Shown in pieces: positions 25,254 through 34,414 of a DNA stretch of 64,000 nucleotides. The notes under the pieces are model-generated. The model saw only the letters and a program-made list of their open reading frames with translations. It ran no database searches and was not told the DNA's origin. This stretch comes from Rheinheimera pacifica (GTDB lineage: Bacteria > Pseudomonadota > Gammaproteobacteria > Enterobacterales > Alteromonadaceae): NCBI RefSeq assembly GCF_024809855.1, contig NZ_JANUEM010000001.1, forward strand, positions 591,342 through 655,341, in the 5' to 3' direction. How positions within the stretch are numbered: position 1 is the first letter of the stretch; each line of letters starts with the position of its first letter. The position numbers and the translations under genes are program-made.

Positions 25254-27650
25254 TCAAAAACTACCGCGTATGCCCACAGCTACCGAGCGGCCGGGCAAAG
25301 GGGTTAAGTCTTTTAAAAATGAGGTGTGTACCCGTGCTTCTTCGTCAGTCAGGTTCTGGCCTTTGATATAAGCCGTTAACTGCTGAGCACCCAGGTCAAA
25401 GCGGTAACTGACACTGGCATCGAGCAAGGTATAACCTGCTGTGGCCTGCTCCAGTTCAGACACTTTGTCTTGTTTAAAGTAACGGGTAGCGCGCAGATCA
25501 GCGCTTAGTGCATCCAGCTCGTAAGCCAATTCTGCGGCCAGCCGCAGTGGTGGTGTGCGCGGTAAATCGCCGCCACCCTGGATCCGGGCCCGGATATAAT
25601 CGCCCTGTAAAGTGAGTTTGAACGGATCATTAATCTGCCAGCTAAACTGCGCTTCCAGACCATGTAAGGTGACATCGGCGGTGGTAAACAGATACACCGG
25701 TAACTCGGCATCGTGGCTGTGGCCGTGGTCATCCTCGCCGTGGTCGTGATCATGACCAGATTCAGCAAACAGGCCGGTATTTTGCTGGTAATAGTAGTTG
25801 TCTATGCGGTTGTAAAAGGCATTTAGTACAAAACCGGTATTACCGCTGAATTTACGCAGCGTAATATCCAGGTTGTTCGCTACTTCCATTTCAATTGGCA
25901 GGGTGTTCAGCACAAACTCGTCGTCGTCCAGCACAAACAGTGCCCCAACTTCATATGAAGCAGTGCCGATATGTGCACCAAACGATAACAATTCTGACGC
26001 GGCAGGCGCACGCTGTGAACGTGACACCGACAAACCAAGGTTATAGCCTTCGGTAAAATCCCACACTGTGCCAGCCGACACACTGTAAGGCGTAAAACGC
26101 TGGTTAACATCAAACACGCGGATAAACTCAGCAGCATTGCTGTGCCCGTGGTCATGCCCGTGATCATCGCCATCATGGCCATGAGCGCCAATATCAGGCA
26201 ACAACACATCGGCCGCGTCAATCGTTACCCGCTCTACCCGTGCACCTAACTGCACTAACCAGGGGCCAAAATGCCGCTCTTCCATCCAGCCCAGCGCCAG
26301 CATTTGCGTTTCTGAAGGTGGCGTAAACGCTTCTTCGCCCACGGCTTCAAAATCGCTGAACTTGTAATGCAGGCTTAAGCCGCCGCGCCAGTCCTGATAA
26401 GGTCGGTGCAATATTTCAAGCCGTGCTTCACGGCTTTGATTCTGAAAAGTAGTGCCCACAACACCGGCTTCAATTTCACTGTGCCCGTAATCAGTAAATG
26501 CCAACCGGGTATTTACTGTACGGATAAGGCCGGAGGAAAAATTCAGCTCGCTTAGCAACTGATAACGATTTTGCGTTAAGTCAGCATAAACCCGCTCTTC
26601 AGCGGTGTGAGCATCACTTTCTTCGTGACCACCATGCGAATGACCGGGAATACCATATTCACGTTCTAAACGGCCGTAAGAAACCCCCACATAGCCATTG
26701 TCCAGTAAATAACTGCCACCCAGGGTAAAACCTTTAGCTGTTGCCGCACTGCTACCTACCCGGCCTTTTACGGCGTCATCGTCCGGTTGTGCTTCAGCAA
26801 AGCCCGGAATACGGTAATCGTCACTGTCGCGCCAAAAACCGTCAACATAGAGGCCAATATTGTCAACGCCGGTAACCAATGAGCCTGCGGCCAGCTTTTC
26901 ATTATTTACTGACTCACGTTGCAACATCCATTCAGCGCGGGTGCTGTTGTCGGTGGGGATCCGCTCATCTACTACGTTAACCACGCCGCCAATAGCACCG
27001 CTGCCATAAAACAGTGTGGCCGGGCCACGTAATACTTCAATCTGGGTAGCGGTGCTGGCCTCGCTTGCTACACTGTGATCAGGGCCAACACGTGATGCAT
27101 CACCGGCATCTAAGCCGTTTTGGGTAATTAATACCCGCGGGCCATCAAGGCCACGGATGATCGGGCTACTGGCAACGCCACCATAAAAATTAGAATGTAC
27201 ACCTACTTCGTTTTTCAGTGTATCGCCAAGCGTAGAAGCCTGGCGCATTTTCAGAGCATCACCGGCCAGCACGCTAACCGGTAAGGCCGATTCGGTGGCA
27301 GATGCGTGAAACGGGCTGGCTTTTACATCTATCACTTCAATTGCGCTGTTAAGCAGCACCAGACTAACATCGGTTAACCCTTGCTGCGGTACAGCAAACC
27401 GGAAATTGCGATGAGCATAACGCGGCGCTTCAATATGCAGCTCAGCGTTTTGCATTAATAATTGGCTTACATTAAAACGGCCAGCTTCGTCAGTAAGTGT
27501 ATGCTGGTTTTCGCCCACGACCGTAACTTTGGCACCGGCTACCGGTTTGCCTGCGCTGTCAGTAACCACACCAGAAATAGACTCAGCACCTGCCTGGCCG
27601 GATAACAGGCTACCAGCCACCAGGCAGGCCAATATCGTTTTCTTAAACAT
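25254..27650 (-). CDS. TonB-dependent zinc receptor (ZnuD-like)
   Basis: This outer-membrane receptor of about 798 residues moves zinc or zinc complexes inward with TonB energy. The start at 27650 (MFKKTILACLVAG) follows GGGGAATAAG; an ATG four codons earlier overlaps that ribosome site. After the signal peptide comes a carboxypeptidase-regulatory-like domain (SGVVTDSAGKPVAGAKVTV, about 25-110), the plug (VIRGLDGPRVLITQNGLD), then a 22-strand-type barrel ending in F. Several His/Asp-rich external loops (HSHGGHEESDAH, HDGDDHGHDHGH, HDHDHGEDDHGH) match ZnuD. Two Zur-like boxes lie upstream. It is transcribed ahead of the AztD-like gene. Confidence 0.88.
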   Translation of the reverse strand: MFKKTILACLVAGSLLSGQAGAESISGVVTDSAGKPVAGAKVTVVGENQHTLTDEAGRFNVSQLLMQNAELHIEAPRYAHRNFRFAVPQQGLTDVSLVLLNSAIEVIDVKASPFHASATESALPVSVLAGDALKMRQASTLGDTLKNEVGVHSNFYGGVASSPIIRGLDGPRVLITQNGLDAGDASRVGPDHSVASEASTATQIEVLRGPATLFYGSGAIGGVVNVVDERIPTDNSTRAEWMLQRESVNNEKLAAGSLVTGVDNIGLYVDGFWRDSDDYRIPGFAEAQPDDDAVKGRVGSSAATAKGFTLGGSYLLDNGYVGVSYGRLEREYGIPGHSHGGHEESDAHTAEERVYADLTQNRYQLLSELNFSSGLIRTVNTRLAFTDYGHSEIEAGVVGTTFQNQSREARLEILHRPYQDWRGGLSLHYKFSDFEAVGEEAFTPPSETQMLALGWMEERHFGPWLVQLGARVERVTIDAADVLLPDIGAHGHDGDDHGHDHGHSNAAEFIRVFDVNQRFTPYSVSAGTVWDFTEGYNLGLSVSRSQRAPAASELLSFGAHIGTASYEVGALFVLDDDEFVLNTLPIEMEVANNLDITLRKFSGNTGFVLNAFYNRIDNYYYQQNTGLFAESGHDHDHGEDDHGHSHDAELPVYLFTTADVTLHGLEAQFSWQINDPFKLTLQGDYIRARIQGGGDLPRTPPLRLAAELAYELDALSADLRATRYFKQDKVSELEQATAGYTLLDASVSYRFDLGAQQLTAYIKGQNLTDEEARVHTSFLKDLTPLPGRSVAVGIRGSF

Positions 27651-27717
27651 CTTATTCCCCATAAATACACACGCATCGCAACAGCAACAACTTGTTGCTG
27701 CATTTGACGGCTCAATT

Positions 27718-27736
27718 GTTATGTTATAACATATTT
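27718..27736. promoter_or_regulatory. Candidate Zur box 1 (znuD side)
   Basis: The palindromic core ATGTTATAACAT (27721-27732) sits about 71 bases upstream of the receptor start. It matches the usual gammaproteobacterial Zur core (ATGTTATA.TATAACAT type) in a compact form. Confidence 0.7.
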
Positions 27737-27744
27737 CAACTTTT

Positions 27745-27763
27745 GTGATGTTATAACATTATT
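27745..27763. promoter_or_regulatory. Candidate Zur box 2 (merC side)
   Basis: A second exact copy of ATGTTATAACAT (27748-27759) lies 27 bases from the first and about 72 bases upstream of the MerC-domain gene. Each divergent promoter thus has its own box. Confidence 0.7.
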
Positions 27764-27830
27764 AGTCATCATTGCAACGCTCGCGGGCAAATAACATCAC
27801 TTCGCCACAACGACTTACCAAAGGACGCTT

Positions 27831-28205
27831 ATGAAAGATCTTATTGCCGCCGCCTTATCGGGCTTGTGCGTGGTGCACTGTATCGCCACGCCGCTGTTAC
27901 TTGCGCTGGGCAGCTCGGGCTTATTGCTGGGTGTATTTAGTTCAGAGTGGTTTCATTACTTTATGTTGCTACCTATCAGCGCTTTGCTGGCATGGAGCCT
28001 GCCCGGAGGTTGGTGTGTACACCGCCGTAAAGCCCCTTTTGCGCTGGGGCTTAGCGGCTTTTTATTATTAATTGTCTCACTGTTTGCCGGCCATGATGCC
28101 GAAGCAGCGCTGGCTATTTGCGGTGGCCTGCTACTTATTGGCGCCCATCTGTACAACAGAAAATTGCTCCATAACCTGCAGGTGGCTGAACATGCAGCAC
28201 ATTAA
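27831..28205 (+). CDS. MerC-domain inner-membrane protein
   Basis: This 124-residue protein has four hydrophobic segments (about 5-24, 28-50, 62-84 and 88-105) and the MerC-type first helix with paired cysteines ([18 protein letters not shown], Cys 12 and 16). MerC is best known from mercury resistance as a mercury carrier, but chromosomal relatives near COG0523 GTPases and ZnuD receptors are probably involved in zinc. AAAGGA precedes the ATG. It heads a two-gene operon and its 3' end overlaps the GTPase gene by 14 bases. A zinc-related transport role is inferred from the Zur-like control region. Confidence 0.85.
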   Translation: MKDLIAAALSGLCVVHCIATPLLLALGSSGLLLGVFSSEWFHYFMLLPISALLAWSLPGGWCVHRRKAPFALGLSGFLLLIVSLFAGHDAEAALAICGGLLLIGAHLYNRKLLHNLQVAEHAAH

Positions 28206-29412
28206 CCCCACAACAGATAAACGCCTGCCGGTTACCGTGTTATCCGGCTTTCTCGGTGCCGGTAAAACCACTTTGCTCAATCATATTTTGCATAACCGCG
28301 ATGGCTTGCGTGTAGCAGTTATTGTTAACGATATGAGCGACGTGAATATTGATGCCAGAGAGCTGAACACTGATGTCAGCTTAAACCGTTCCGAAGAAAA
28401 ACTGGTAGAAATGAGCAATGGCTGTATCTGCTGCACCTTGCGTGAAGATCTGCTGTTAGAAGTGGGCAAACTGGCCAAAGCCGGCCGCTTTGACTATTTG
28501 CTGATTGAATCAACCGGAATTTCTGAGCCACTGCCAATTGCTGAAACCTTCACCTTTGAACATGAAGACGGCCAGAGCCTGGCCGACATTGCCAGGTTAG
28601 ACACACTGGTAACAGTGGTTGATGCGGTTAACTTTATGGCCGATTTCGAGGCAGCCCAGGATTTAGTCGAGCGCGGCGAAAGCCTGGGCGAAAACGATGA
28701 GCGCAGTGTAGCTGATTTACTGATCGAGCAGGTCGAATTTTGCGATGTGTTAGTGATCAGCAAAACCGATCTGGTGACAGAGTTACAGTTGCAACGTCTT
28801 AAAGCCATTCTGCGCAGTTTAAACAGCCGCGCCCGTATTATTCAGGCGCAACAGGGCAAGGTTGAACCAACGCAAATACTTAATACCGGGCTATTTAATT
28901 TTGAGCAGGCGCAACAGGCCCCAGGCTGGTTGCAGGAGCTACGCGGCGAGCACAAACCGGAAACCGAAGAGTACGGCATCAGCAGCTTTGCCTTTACTGC
29001 CCGCAAACCGTTTCACCCACAACGCTTTCATGCCTTTTTACACCAGAACTGGCCCAGCGGCCGTCTACTGCGCTCTAAAGGATACTTTTGGCTGGCAAGC
29101 TCCCCCGAATACGCCTGGCTGTGGCATCAGGCTGGCGGCATTGCCCGTTATAATATGGCCGGGCTGTTCTGGCAGGCAGTACCGGCAGAGCAGTGGCCAC
29201 AAGAACCTGAGTTACAAGAGGCTATTATACAAAGCTGGGCTGAACCCTACGGCGACCGGCGTCAGGAACTGGTATTTATCGGCCAGCAGTTGGACAAAAC
29301 CGCTATGTTGGCCCAGCTTGAAGCCTGCCTGCTAACCGCTGACGAGCTGGCATTGGACGAGCAACAATGGCAAACATTGCCCTGCCCTTTTATCACAAAA
29401 GAGCATGCCTAA
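28192..29412 (+). CDS. COG0523 GTPase, candidate zinc chaperone (ZigA/YeiR-like)
   Basis: The 406-residue cytoplasmic GTPase starts at the ATG at 28192 ([22 protein letters not shown]) with AGGTGG upstream; the open frame runs further back only inside the merC gene. Walker A is GFLGAGKTT (about 18-26), the family metal motif CxCC is [11 protein letters not shown] (about 75-85), and ISKTDLV (about 190-196) is the base-recognition motif. The C-terminal CobW domain starts near 260. Zur-controlled members are thought to deliver zinc to client enzymes in zinc shortage. Context (Zur-like boxes, ZnuD, MerC) supports zinc rather than cobalt. Confidence 0.9.
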   Translation: MQHINPTTDKRLPVTVLSGFLGAGKTTLLNHILHNRDGLRVAVIVNDMSDVNIDARELNTDVSLNRSEEKLVEMSNGCICCTLREDLLLEVGKLAKAGRFDYLLIESTGISEPLPIAETFTFEHEDGQSLADIARLDTLVTVVDAVNFMADFEAAQDLVERGESLGENDERSVADLLIEQVEFCDVLVISKTDLVTELQLQRLKAILRSLNSRARIIQAQQGKVEPTQILNTGLFNFEQAQQAPGWLQELRGEHKPETEEYGISSFAFTARKPFHPQRFHAFLHQNWPSGRLLRSKGYFWLASSPEYAWLWHQAGGIARYNMAGLFWQAVPAEQWPQEPELQEAIIQSWAEPYGDRRQELVFIGQQLDKTAMLAQLEACLLTADELALDEQQWQTLPCPFITKEHA

Positions 29413-29438
29413 GTACGCTACTCGCTGACAGACAAAAA

Positions 29439-29468
29439 GCAAAAAGCCGCTTGGCAGCGGCTTTTTGC
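29439..29468. terminator. Bidirectional terminator between the GTPase and rraB
   Basis: A 13-bp perfect stem (29439-29451 with 29456-29468) has a 4-base loop; A-run and T-run flanks serve the convergent genes on both sides. Confidence 0.9.
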
Positions 29469-29481
29469 TGATATACAAAGT

Positions 29482-29850
29482 TTACTCTTCGTCATCCAAA
29501 TCCATTTCGTCTTCGTCACCTTCAAAGTAGGTGCCCCAGCCGTCGTACTCAACTTTATGCTTGTGCGCCAGCTCTTCTAATTTAATAGCGTCAGCAACAA
29601 TGCTATCAGCATCCAGTGACTGCTCACGAATAGCATCAAACACCCAGGCACTACCGCCTTCTTCAAATTCGACTTCTTCGGCGTCAGTTACTTCATAGCC
29701 CAGCTTAAACAGCTCTACCGCCAGTTTTTCCAGCTTGGCGAAGTCTTTGTCGTAAAAGTGATGCTCAATAGTGTAAAGCGCATCCGGATCGCTGCCATCT
29801 TCTAATAAGGCGGCGATAGTGTCTTCGGTAAATTCCTGCCAGTTTTCCAT
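29482..29850 (-). CDS. rraB: Ribonuclease E inhibitor RraB
   Basis: RraB binds RNase E and slows mRNA decay by the degradosome. The start is the ATG at 29850 ([21 protein letters not shown]), giving 122 residues; the open frame runs on upstream into the plsC gene and is not used. The protein is very acidic with the family pattern [26 protein letters not shown] and a C-terminal Asp/Glu tail ([11 protein letters not shown]). It starts 4 bases after the plsC stop, so the two are co-transcribed. Confidence 0.92.
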   Translation of the reverse strand: MENWQEFTEDTIAALLEDGSDPDALYTIEHHFYDKDFAKLEKLAVELFKLGYEVTDAEEVEFEEGGSAWVFDAIREQSLDADSIVADAIKLEELAHKHKVEYDGWGTYFEGDEDEMDLDDEE

Positions 29851-29854
29851 AAAA

Positions 29855-30601
29855 TTACTCTTTAGCTGCAATATTTCTGGCAGTGTAGTCGTTGCCCAGT
29901 TCGCTATCAAGTAAAGCGATTTTCTGTAGCATCTGTTGGTGGGTATTTTCGGCAAACTGGCGGATATTAAGTTGCTCTGCCGGCAGTTCCAGAGGTGCCA
30001 TCAACTCTACAATCACTTTGCCATTGTTCCAGCGGTTTAGCTTAAACTGGCTGTGGGTGCTACTCATACATACCGGCACCAATGGCACCTTTGCTTCCAG
30101 CGCAATATGAAAAGCGCCTGCTTTAAACGGCAATAAACCGCGGCCGTAACTGCGCGTACCTTCAGGGAACATCCATACCGAGATATTATCACGACTGATA
30201 CGTTCGGCTGCGCCAAGCATAGCACCCAAAGCGCGGCTTTTATTTTGCCGGTCTATCAGTATATTGCCGCTAAGCCAGTACAACTGGCCAAAAAACGGGA
30301 TGTACTTCAGGCTTTTTTTACCAATAGTGACAGTGCGTGGTTGCACACCATTGCTTATGGTAAATAAATCGAGATTATTCTGGTGGTTAGCAATATAAAC
30401 ATAAGGTTTACCGGGTTCGATAGCTTCATGGCGGCGAACTTCAACGCTAATACCGCAAATACGCGACATCCAGCCGTACCAATGGGAAAATACATAGACA
30501 TTATTTGGATGAAATGGACGCACCAGACAAATAAGTAACCCCGCCAGGGTACTGATAATAAAAAACAGCACCAATAAAATTAACCTTACTACCGCTATCA
30601 C
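29855..30601 (-). CDS. plsC: 1-acyl-sn-glycerol-3-phosphate acyltransferase
   Basis: PlsC transfers an acyl chain to lysophosphatidic acid to make phosphatidic acid at the inner membrane. The motifs are clear: NHQNNLD (the H-x4-D catalytic box), the FPEGTRS box, and the [10 protein letters not shown] block. An N-terminal helix ([21 protein letters not shown]) anchors it. I prefer the GTG at 30601 with GGAG six bases upstream (248 residues); an ATG at 30646 would give 263 residues but lies against the parC terminator. It follows parC, as in E. coli. Confidence 0.93.
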   Translation of the reverse strand: MIAVVRLILLVLFFIISTLAGLLICLVRPFHPNNVYVFSHWYGWMSRICGISVEVRRHEAIEPGKPYVYIANHQNNLDLFTISNGVQPRTVTIGKKSLKYIPFFGQLYWLSGNILIDRQNKSRALGAMLGAAERISRDNISVWMFPEGTRSYGRGLLPFKAGAFHIALEAKVPLVPVCMSSTHSQFKLNRWNNGKVIVELMAPLELPAEQLNIRQFAENTHQQMLQKIALLDSELGNDYTARNIAAKE

Positions 30602-30646
30602 TGCTATCTCCGCTTCACCGCCACAGGCAGTTGTTGTCACCGGCAC

Positions 30647-30671
30647 AAAAAAGGCGCCGTAAAAAGGCGCC
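30647..30671 (-). terminator. Intrinsic terminator of parC
   Basis: Two GGCGCC blocks (30653-30658 and 30666-30671) pair around a 7-base loop and are followed by six T on the minus strand, 14 bases after the parC stop. Confidence 0.8.
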
Positions 30672-30684
30672 CAGTATAGCGGCT

Positions 30685-32973
30685 TTATTCGGTACTGCTG
30701 GTTTGATCACTGCTGGCTTCAGCCCCATGGTTAACCAGTACTTCATCAATACGCTGTAAGCCCCGCGGTAATTTATTGCCGCGCCGGCCACGCTCGCCAT
30801 GGTAATGCGCTAAATCGTCTGCTTTTAAGCCTAATTTACGCTTACCCGCCACTAAGGTAACGCTGCCATCTGCCGGCACTATCGCCAACTGACAAACATA
30901 CTCTTCACGGCTGGCTGCACGGGCCGACGGTATAGACATCAGCTTATTGCCTTTACCTTTACTGAGTTTGGGCAGGTCGGCAACCGGGAATACCAGCATG
31001 CGGCCTTCATTGGAAATACACAGCACCAGATCTGTTTCAGGCTGCTTTACCACTAACGGCGGCAGCACTTTAGCCCCCACCGGTAAACTTAACACCGCTT
31101 TACCGGCTTTATTACGGCTGAGTAAATCACTGTATTCGGCTACAAAACCATAACCGGCGTCAGACGCCAGCAACAATACCTGTTTTTCGTCGCCCAGTAA
31201 CACATGATCGAAGCTCTCTCCTGCCACCACAGCAAAGCGACCACTTAATGGCTCGCCCTGGCCACGGGCAGAAGGCAGTTCGTGTGCTTCGGTGGCAAAA
31301 CTGCGCCCGGAAGAGTCAATAAATACCGCCAGCTGGTTTGACCGCCCTGTTGCCAGGGCCTTGAAAGCATCACCGGCCTTGTAACTTAATGCATTGCCAT
31401 CAACATCATGGCCTTTGGCACAGCGTACCCAACCTTTTTCCGACAACACTACGGTAACCGGTTCACTGGGCAGCAGCTCTTTTTCACTTAAGGCTTTGGC
31501 TTCACCGCGCATCACTATCGGGCTGCGGCGCTCATCACCGTATTTTTCAGCATCGGCTAACAGCTCGTCACGAATGAGTTTGGTCAGCTTTTTCTCTGAA
31601 CCTAAAATGCTTTGCAATTTGTCCCGCTCTTTGGCCAGTTCATCCTGCTCGCCACGGATCTTCATTTCTTCCAGTTTGGCTAAATGGCGTAACTTCAGCT
31701 CTAAAATAGCTTCAGCCTGGCGTTCGGTAACGCCAAAAAAGGCTATCAACTCGGCTTTAGGATCGTCAAAGGTACGGATAATACGGATCACATCGTCAAT
31801 ATTTAGAAAGGCAATTAATAAGCCTTCCAGCACGTGCATGCGATCCAGCACTTTATCCAGCCGGTGCTGCAAACGCCGACGCACGATGTCACGGCGGAAA
31901 GTTAACCATTCGGTCAGAATTTCCAGCAGGTTTTTTACCCGTGGTCGTTGGTCCAGGCCAAGAATATTAATATTAACCCGGTAGCTTTTTTCCAGGTCGG
32001 TGGTAGCAAACAGATGCTGCATTAACTGTTCAACATCAATGCGGTTAGAACGCGGCACTATGACAATACGGGTTGGGTTTTCGTGATCCGACTCGTCGCG
32101 TAAGTCGCTGACCATGGGCAGTTTTTTTGCCTGCATCTGCGCGGCTATCTGCTCCAGCACCTTAGAACCCGACGTTTGATGCGGCAATGCTGTGATCACA
32201 ATATCGCCGTCTTCCTGGCTGTACACTGCGCGCATTTTTACACTGCCGCGGCCGGTTTCATAAATGGCGGCCAGATCAGCTGCCGGGCTGATAATTTCGG
32301 CATCAGTCGGGTAATCCGGGCCTTTTACATATTGCATTAAGTCCGTTACGCTGCTGTGCGGGTTATCCAGCAAAGCAGCACAGGCATGGGCTATTTCACG
32401 CGCGTTGTGCGGCGGTATATCTGTAGCCATACCCACGGCAATACCGGTAATACCGTTCAGCAATATGTGTGGCAGGCGTGCCGGCAGCACTTTTGGCTCT
32501 TCCAGTGTGCCGTCAAAGTTCGGTAGCCAGTCAGTAGTACCTGCGCCAAGCTCAGACAACAGCACTTCGGAGAAGCGCGATAACTTGGCTTCGGTGTAAC
32601 GCATTGCCGCGAAAGATTTCGGATCATCCGGCGCCCCCCAGTTACCCTGACCGTCAACCAGCGGATAACGGTAAGAGAACGGCTGAGCCATCAATACCAT
32701 AGCTTCGTAGCAGGCACTGTCGCCGTGTGGGTGAAATTTACCCAGTACGTCACCGACAGTACGGGCAGACTTTTTATATTTAGCCAGATGCGACAAACCC
32801 AGCTCAGACATGGCATAAACAATACGCCGCTGTACCGGTTTAAGCCCATCACCTATATGTGGCAAGGCACGGTCCATAATGACGTACATGGAGTAATTTA
32901 AGTAAGCTTCTTCGGTAAAACGACGCAGTGGTAACTGCTCTACACCATCTTGTGAAATTACGGTTTCTGTCAT
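30685..32973 (-). CDS. parC: DNA topoisomerase IV subunit A
   Basis: ParC cuts and rejoins DNA in topoisomerase IV, unlinking daughter chromosomes with ParE. The 762-residue protein has the catalytic tyrosine in [10 protein letters not shown] (Tyr126). The quinolone-determining region reads [11 protein letters not shown] (81-91); the serine and glutamate equivalent to E. coli S80 and E84 are unmutated at 86 and 90. The C-terminal half forms the beta-pinwheel DNA-wrapping domain. Start [19 protein letters not shown] is well placed. A TPR-protein gene separates it from parE, with only a 3-base gap to parC. Confidence 0.97.
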   Translation of the reverse strand: MTETVISQDGVEQLPLRRFTEEAYLNYSMYVIMDRALPHIGDGLKPVQRRIVYAMSELGLSHLAKYKKSARTVGDVLGKFHPHGDSACYEAMVLMAQPFSYRYPLVDGQGNWGAPDDPKSFAAMRYTEAKLSRFSEVLLSELGAGTTDWLPNFDGTLEEPKVLPARLPHILLNGITGIAVGMATDIPPHNAREIAHACAALLDNPHSSVTDLMQYVKGPDYPTDAEIISPAADLAAIYETGRGSVKMRAVYSQEDGDIVITALPHQTSGSKVLEQIAAQMQAKKLPMVSDLRDESDHENPTRIVIVPRSNRIDVEQLMQHLFATTDLEKSYRVNINILGLDQRPRVKNLLEILTEWLTFRRDIVRRRLQHRLDKVLDRMHVLEGLLIAFLNIDDVIRIIRTFDDPKAELIAFFGVTERQAEAILELKLRHLAKLEEMKIRGEQDELAKERDKLQSILGSEKKLTKLIRDELLADAEKYGDERRSPIVMRGEAKALSEKELLPSEPVTVVLSEKGWVRCAKGHDVDGNALSYKAGDAFKALATGRSNQLAVFIDSSGRSFATEAHELPSARGQGEPLSGRFAVVAGESFDHVLLGDEKQVLLLASDAGYGFVAEYSDLLSRNKAGKAVLSLPVGAKVLPPLVVKQPETDLVLCISNEGRMLVFPVADLPKLSKGKGNKLMSIPSARAASREEYVCQLAIVPADGSVTLVAGKRKLGLKADDLAHYHGERGRRGNKLPRGLQRIDEVLVNHGAEASSDQTSSTE

Positions 32974-32976
32974 AGC

Positions 32977-34383
32977 TTATCCTGTCTGCTCTGCGGCATT
33001 ACTGGCTGCAGAGCGGTTTTTCGCTTTATGCCGGTTAAGTTGCCACAGCAATAAAATCAGTAATATTAATGTTGAACAACCCAGAATGCTAAGCCACAAC
33101 AGCTGCACCTGGCGTTCGCGCTCAGCCTGGTTTAACCGCAGCGCTTTTAGTTCATTATCCTGTACCAGCAAGCGGTTGCGTTGCTGTTGTTGTTCGTGAT
33201 CAAAGTTAAGCCGCATCTGCTCTATCGCCAGCTCATTCTCTTTGTTACGTACTTCCTGAAACAGTAAAACAAAATCATGCAGTTGCCGGTAAGCCCGGTC
33301 AAACTGGCCCTGTTCAGCCTGCAGCTCGGCTTTTAAATACATAATGCCCAGCCGGATTGGGCTATCATCTTCAACCCCATCATTCCTCAGGCTTTGTTCA
33401 GATAACATTAATTGCTGCATAGCCAGCGAGCTTTGCTTTAGCTTCTGATAAATAAGCGCTTTTTCGTAATAATGAGTAGAAATATGTGCTTTAGACTGCA
33501 ACTGCGGCAGATACTCCTCCGCTTTGGCGATATAGCTTAGTGCTACGTCACCGCCACTACTCTGGCTACTGGTGATCGCCAGGCCAAGATAGGCATGATA
33601 CAAATTCACCTTGTCTTGCGACTGCTGACTTCTTTGCAGCATTGTATTGTAGTGTTGCAGCGATAATTCATACTGTTCTAAAAAGCCGTAGGTACGGGCC
33701 AGATTAAACAATACGGTGATTTGGTTTTTCTGCCAGCCCAGCTGTTCATATAATGTCAGCGCGGTTTGCAGCAAGGGTATACCGTCTTCCTCGTAAGCCA
33801 GTGACGCATAAAGTAACCCCAGTTCGGCGTTAGCTTCGGCCAGCACCTCGGTATCATCCAGCCGCTGTGCACGCTGATAGGTATCTTTTAACAACGCCAG
33901 CGCCTGCTGGTTCTGGTTCCGGTTGCTAAACACTGCGGCCTGATTAATCTGGCCGAGCAAGATAAGTTTTTCATCATCCAGCAAAGTTGCCAGTGCTATA
34001 CCCTGTTCATAATGCTGCAAAGCGCTGGTATCATCAGCCTGCATTTCTCTGGCAAAGCCCAGCATATATAACAGCTCTACTTTGGCTAATGATTGCAACT
34101 CGCCTAACAAGGCCAGCCCCTGCTCTGCCGCTTGCTGCTGCTCCTGATGCCGCCCCAGTGCGGCAAACAGTGCAGCTTGTTCGGCATACCACTGCGCCTG
34201 CACCGGCTCAGGTAAGCCTGGCAAATCGGCCTGGTGTTGCTGTAGTAATGCCAGCATTTGTTCTGGCTGCTGGCGTTTCTGTTCAACCACCTGCTGCAAC
34301 CAGCCTGGTAGTGGTGCACTATACAAGCCCTGACTAAACAACAGAGCACTGCCCAGAAGTATTACTGTAATGTGTTTTGTCAC
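32977..34383 (-). CDS. TPR-repeat protein with C-terminal membrane anchor, between parE and parC
   Basis: The 468-residue protein has a signal peptide (ITVILLGSALLFSQGLYS, about 5-22), eight or so tetratricopeptide repeats (about 35-370, e.g. LLGQINQAAVFSNRNQNQQALALLKDTYQRA), a Gln/Arg/Glu coiled coil (about 380-420) and one membrane helix (LLWLSILGCSTLILLILLLWQL, about 425-446) with a short cytoplasmic tail. This is the sensor half of the Alteromonadales TPR-GGDEF or TPR-kinase proteins without any output domain. It lies inside the parE-parC operon and touches both neighbours. I cannot assign a function. Confidence 0.82.
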   Translation of the reverse strand: MTKHITVILLGSALLFSQGLYSAPLPGWLQQVVEQKRQQPEQMLALLQQHQADLPGLPEPVQAQWYAEQAALFAALGRHQEQQQAAEQGLALLGELQSLAKVELLYMLGFAREMQADDTSALQHYEQGIALATLLDDEKLILLGQINQAAVFSNRNQNQQALALLKDTYQRAQRLDDTEVLAEANAELGLLYASLAYEEDGIPLLQTALTLYEQLGWQKNQITVLFNLARTYGFLEQYELSLQHYNTMLQRSQQSQDKVNLYHAYLGLAITSSQSSGGDVALSYIAKAEEYLPQLQSKAHISTHYYEKALIYQKLKQSSLAMQQLMLSEQSLRNDGVEDDSPIRLGIMYLKAELQAEQGQFDRAYRQLHDFVLLFQEVRNKENELAIEQMRLNFDHEQQQQRNRLLVQDNELKALRLNQAERERQVQLLWLSILGCSTLILLILLLWQLNRHKAKNRSAASNAAEQTG

Positions 34384-34414
34384 CGTTATAGCGCCTTATT
34401 ATTGTTACAGCAGC

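Noticed and set aside
28072..28191. Extended N-terminus of the COG0523 GTPase
   Set aside because: These 40 codons lie inside the MerC-domain gene in another frame; the ATG at 28192 gives the normal family start.
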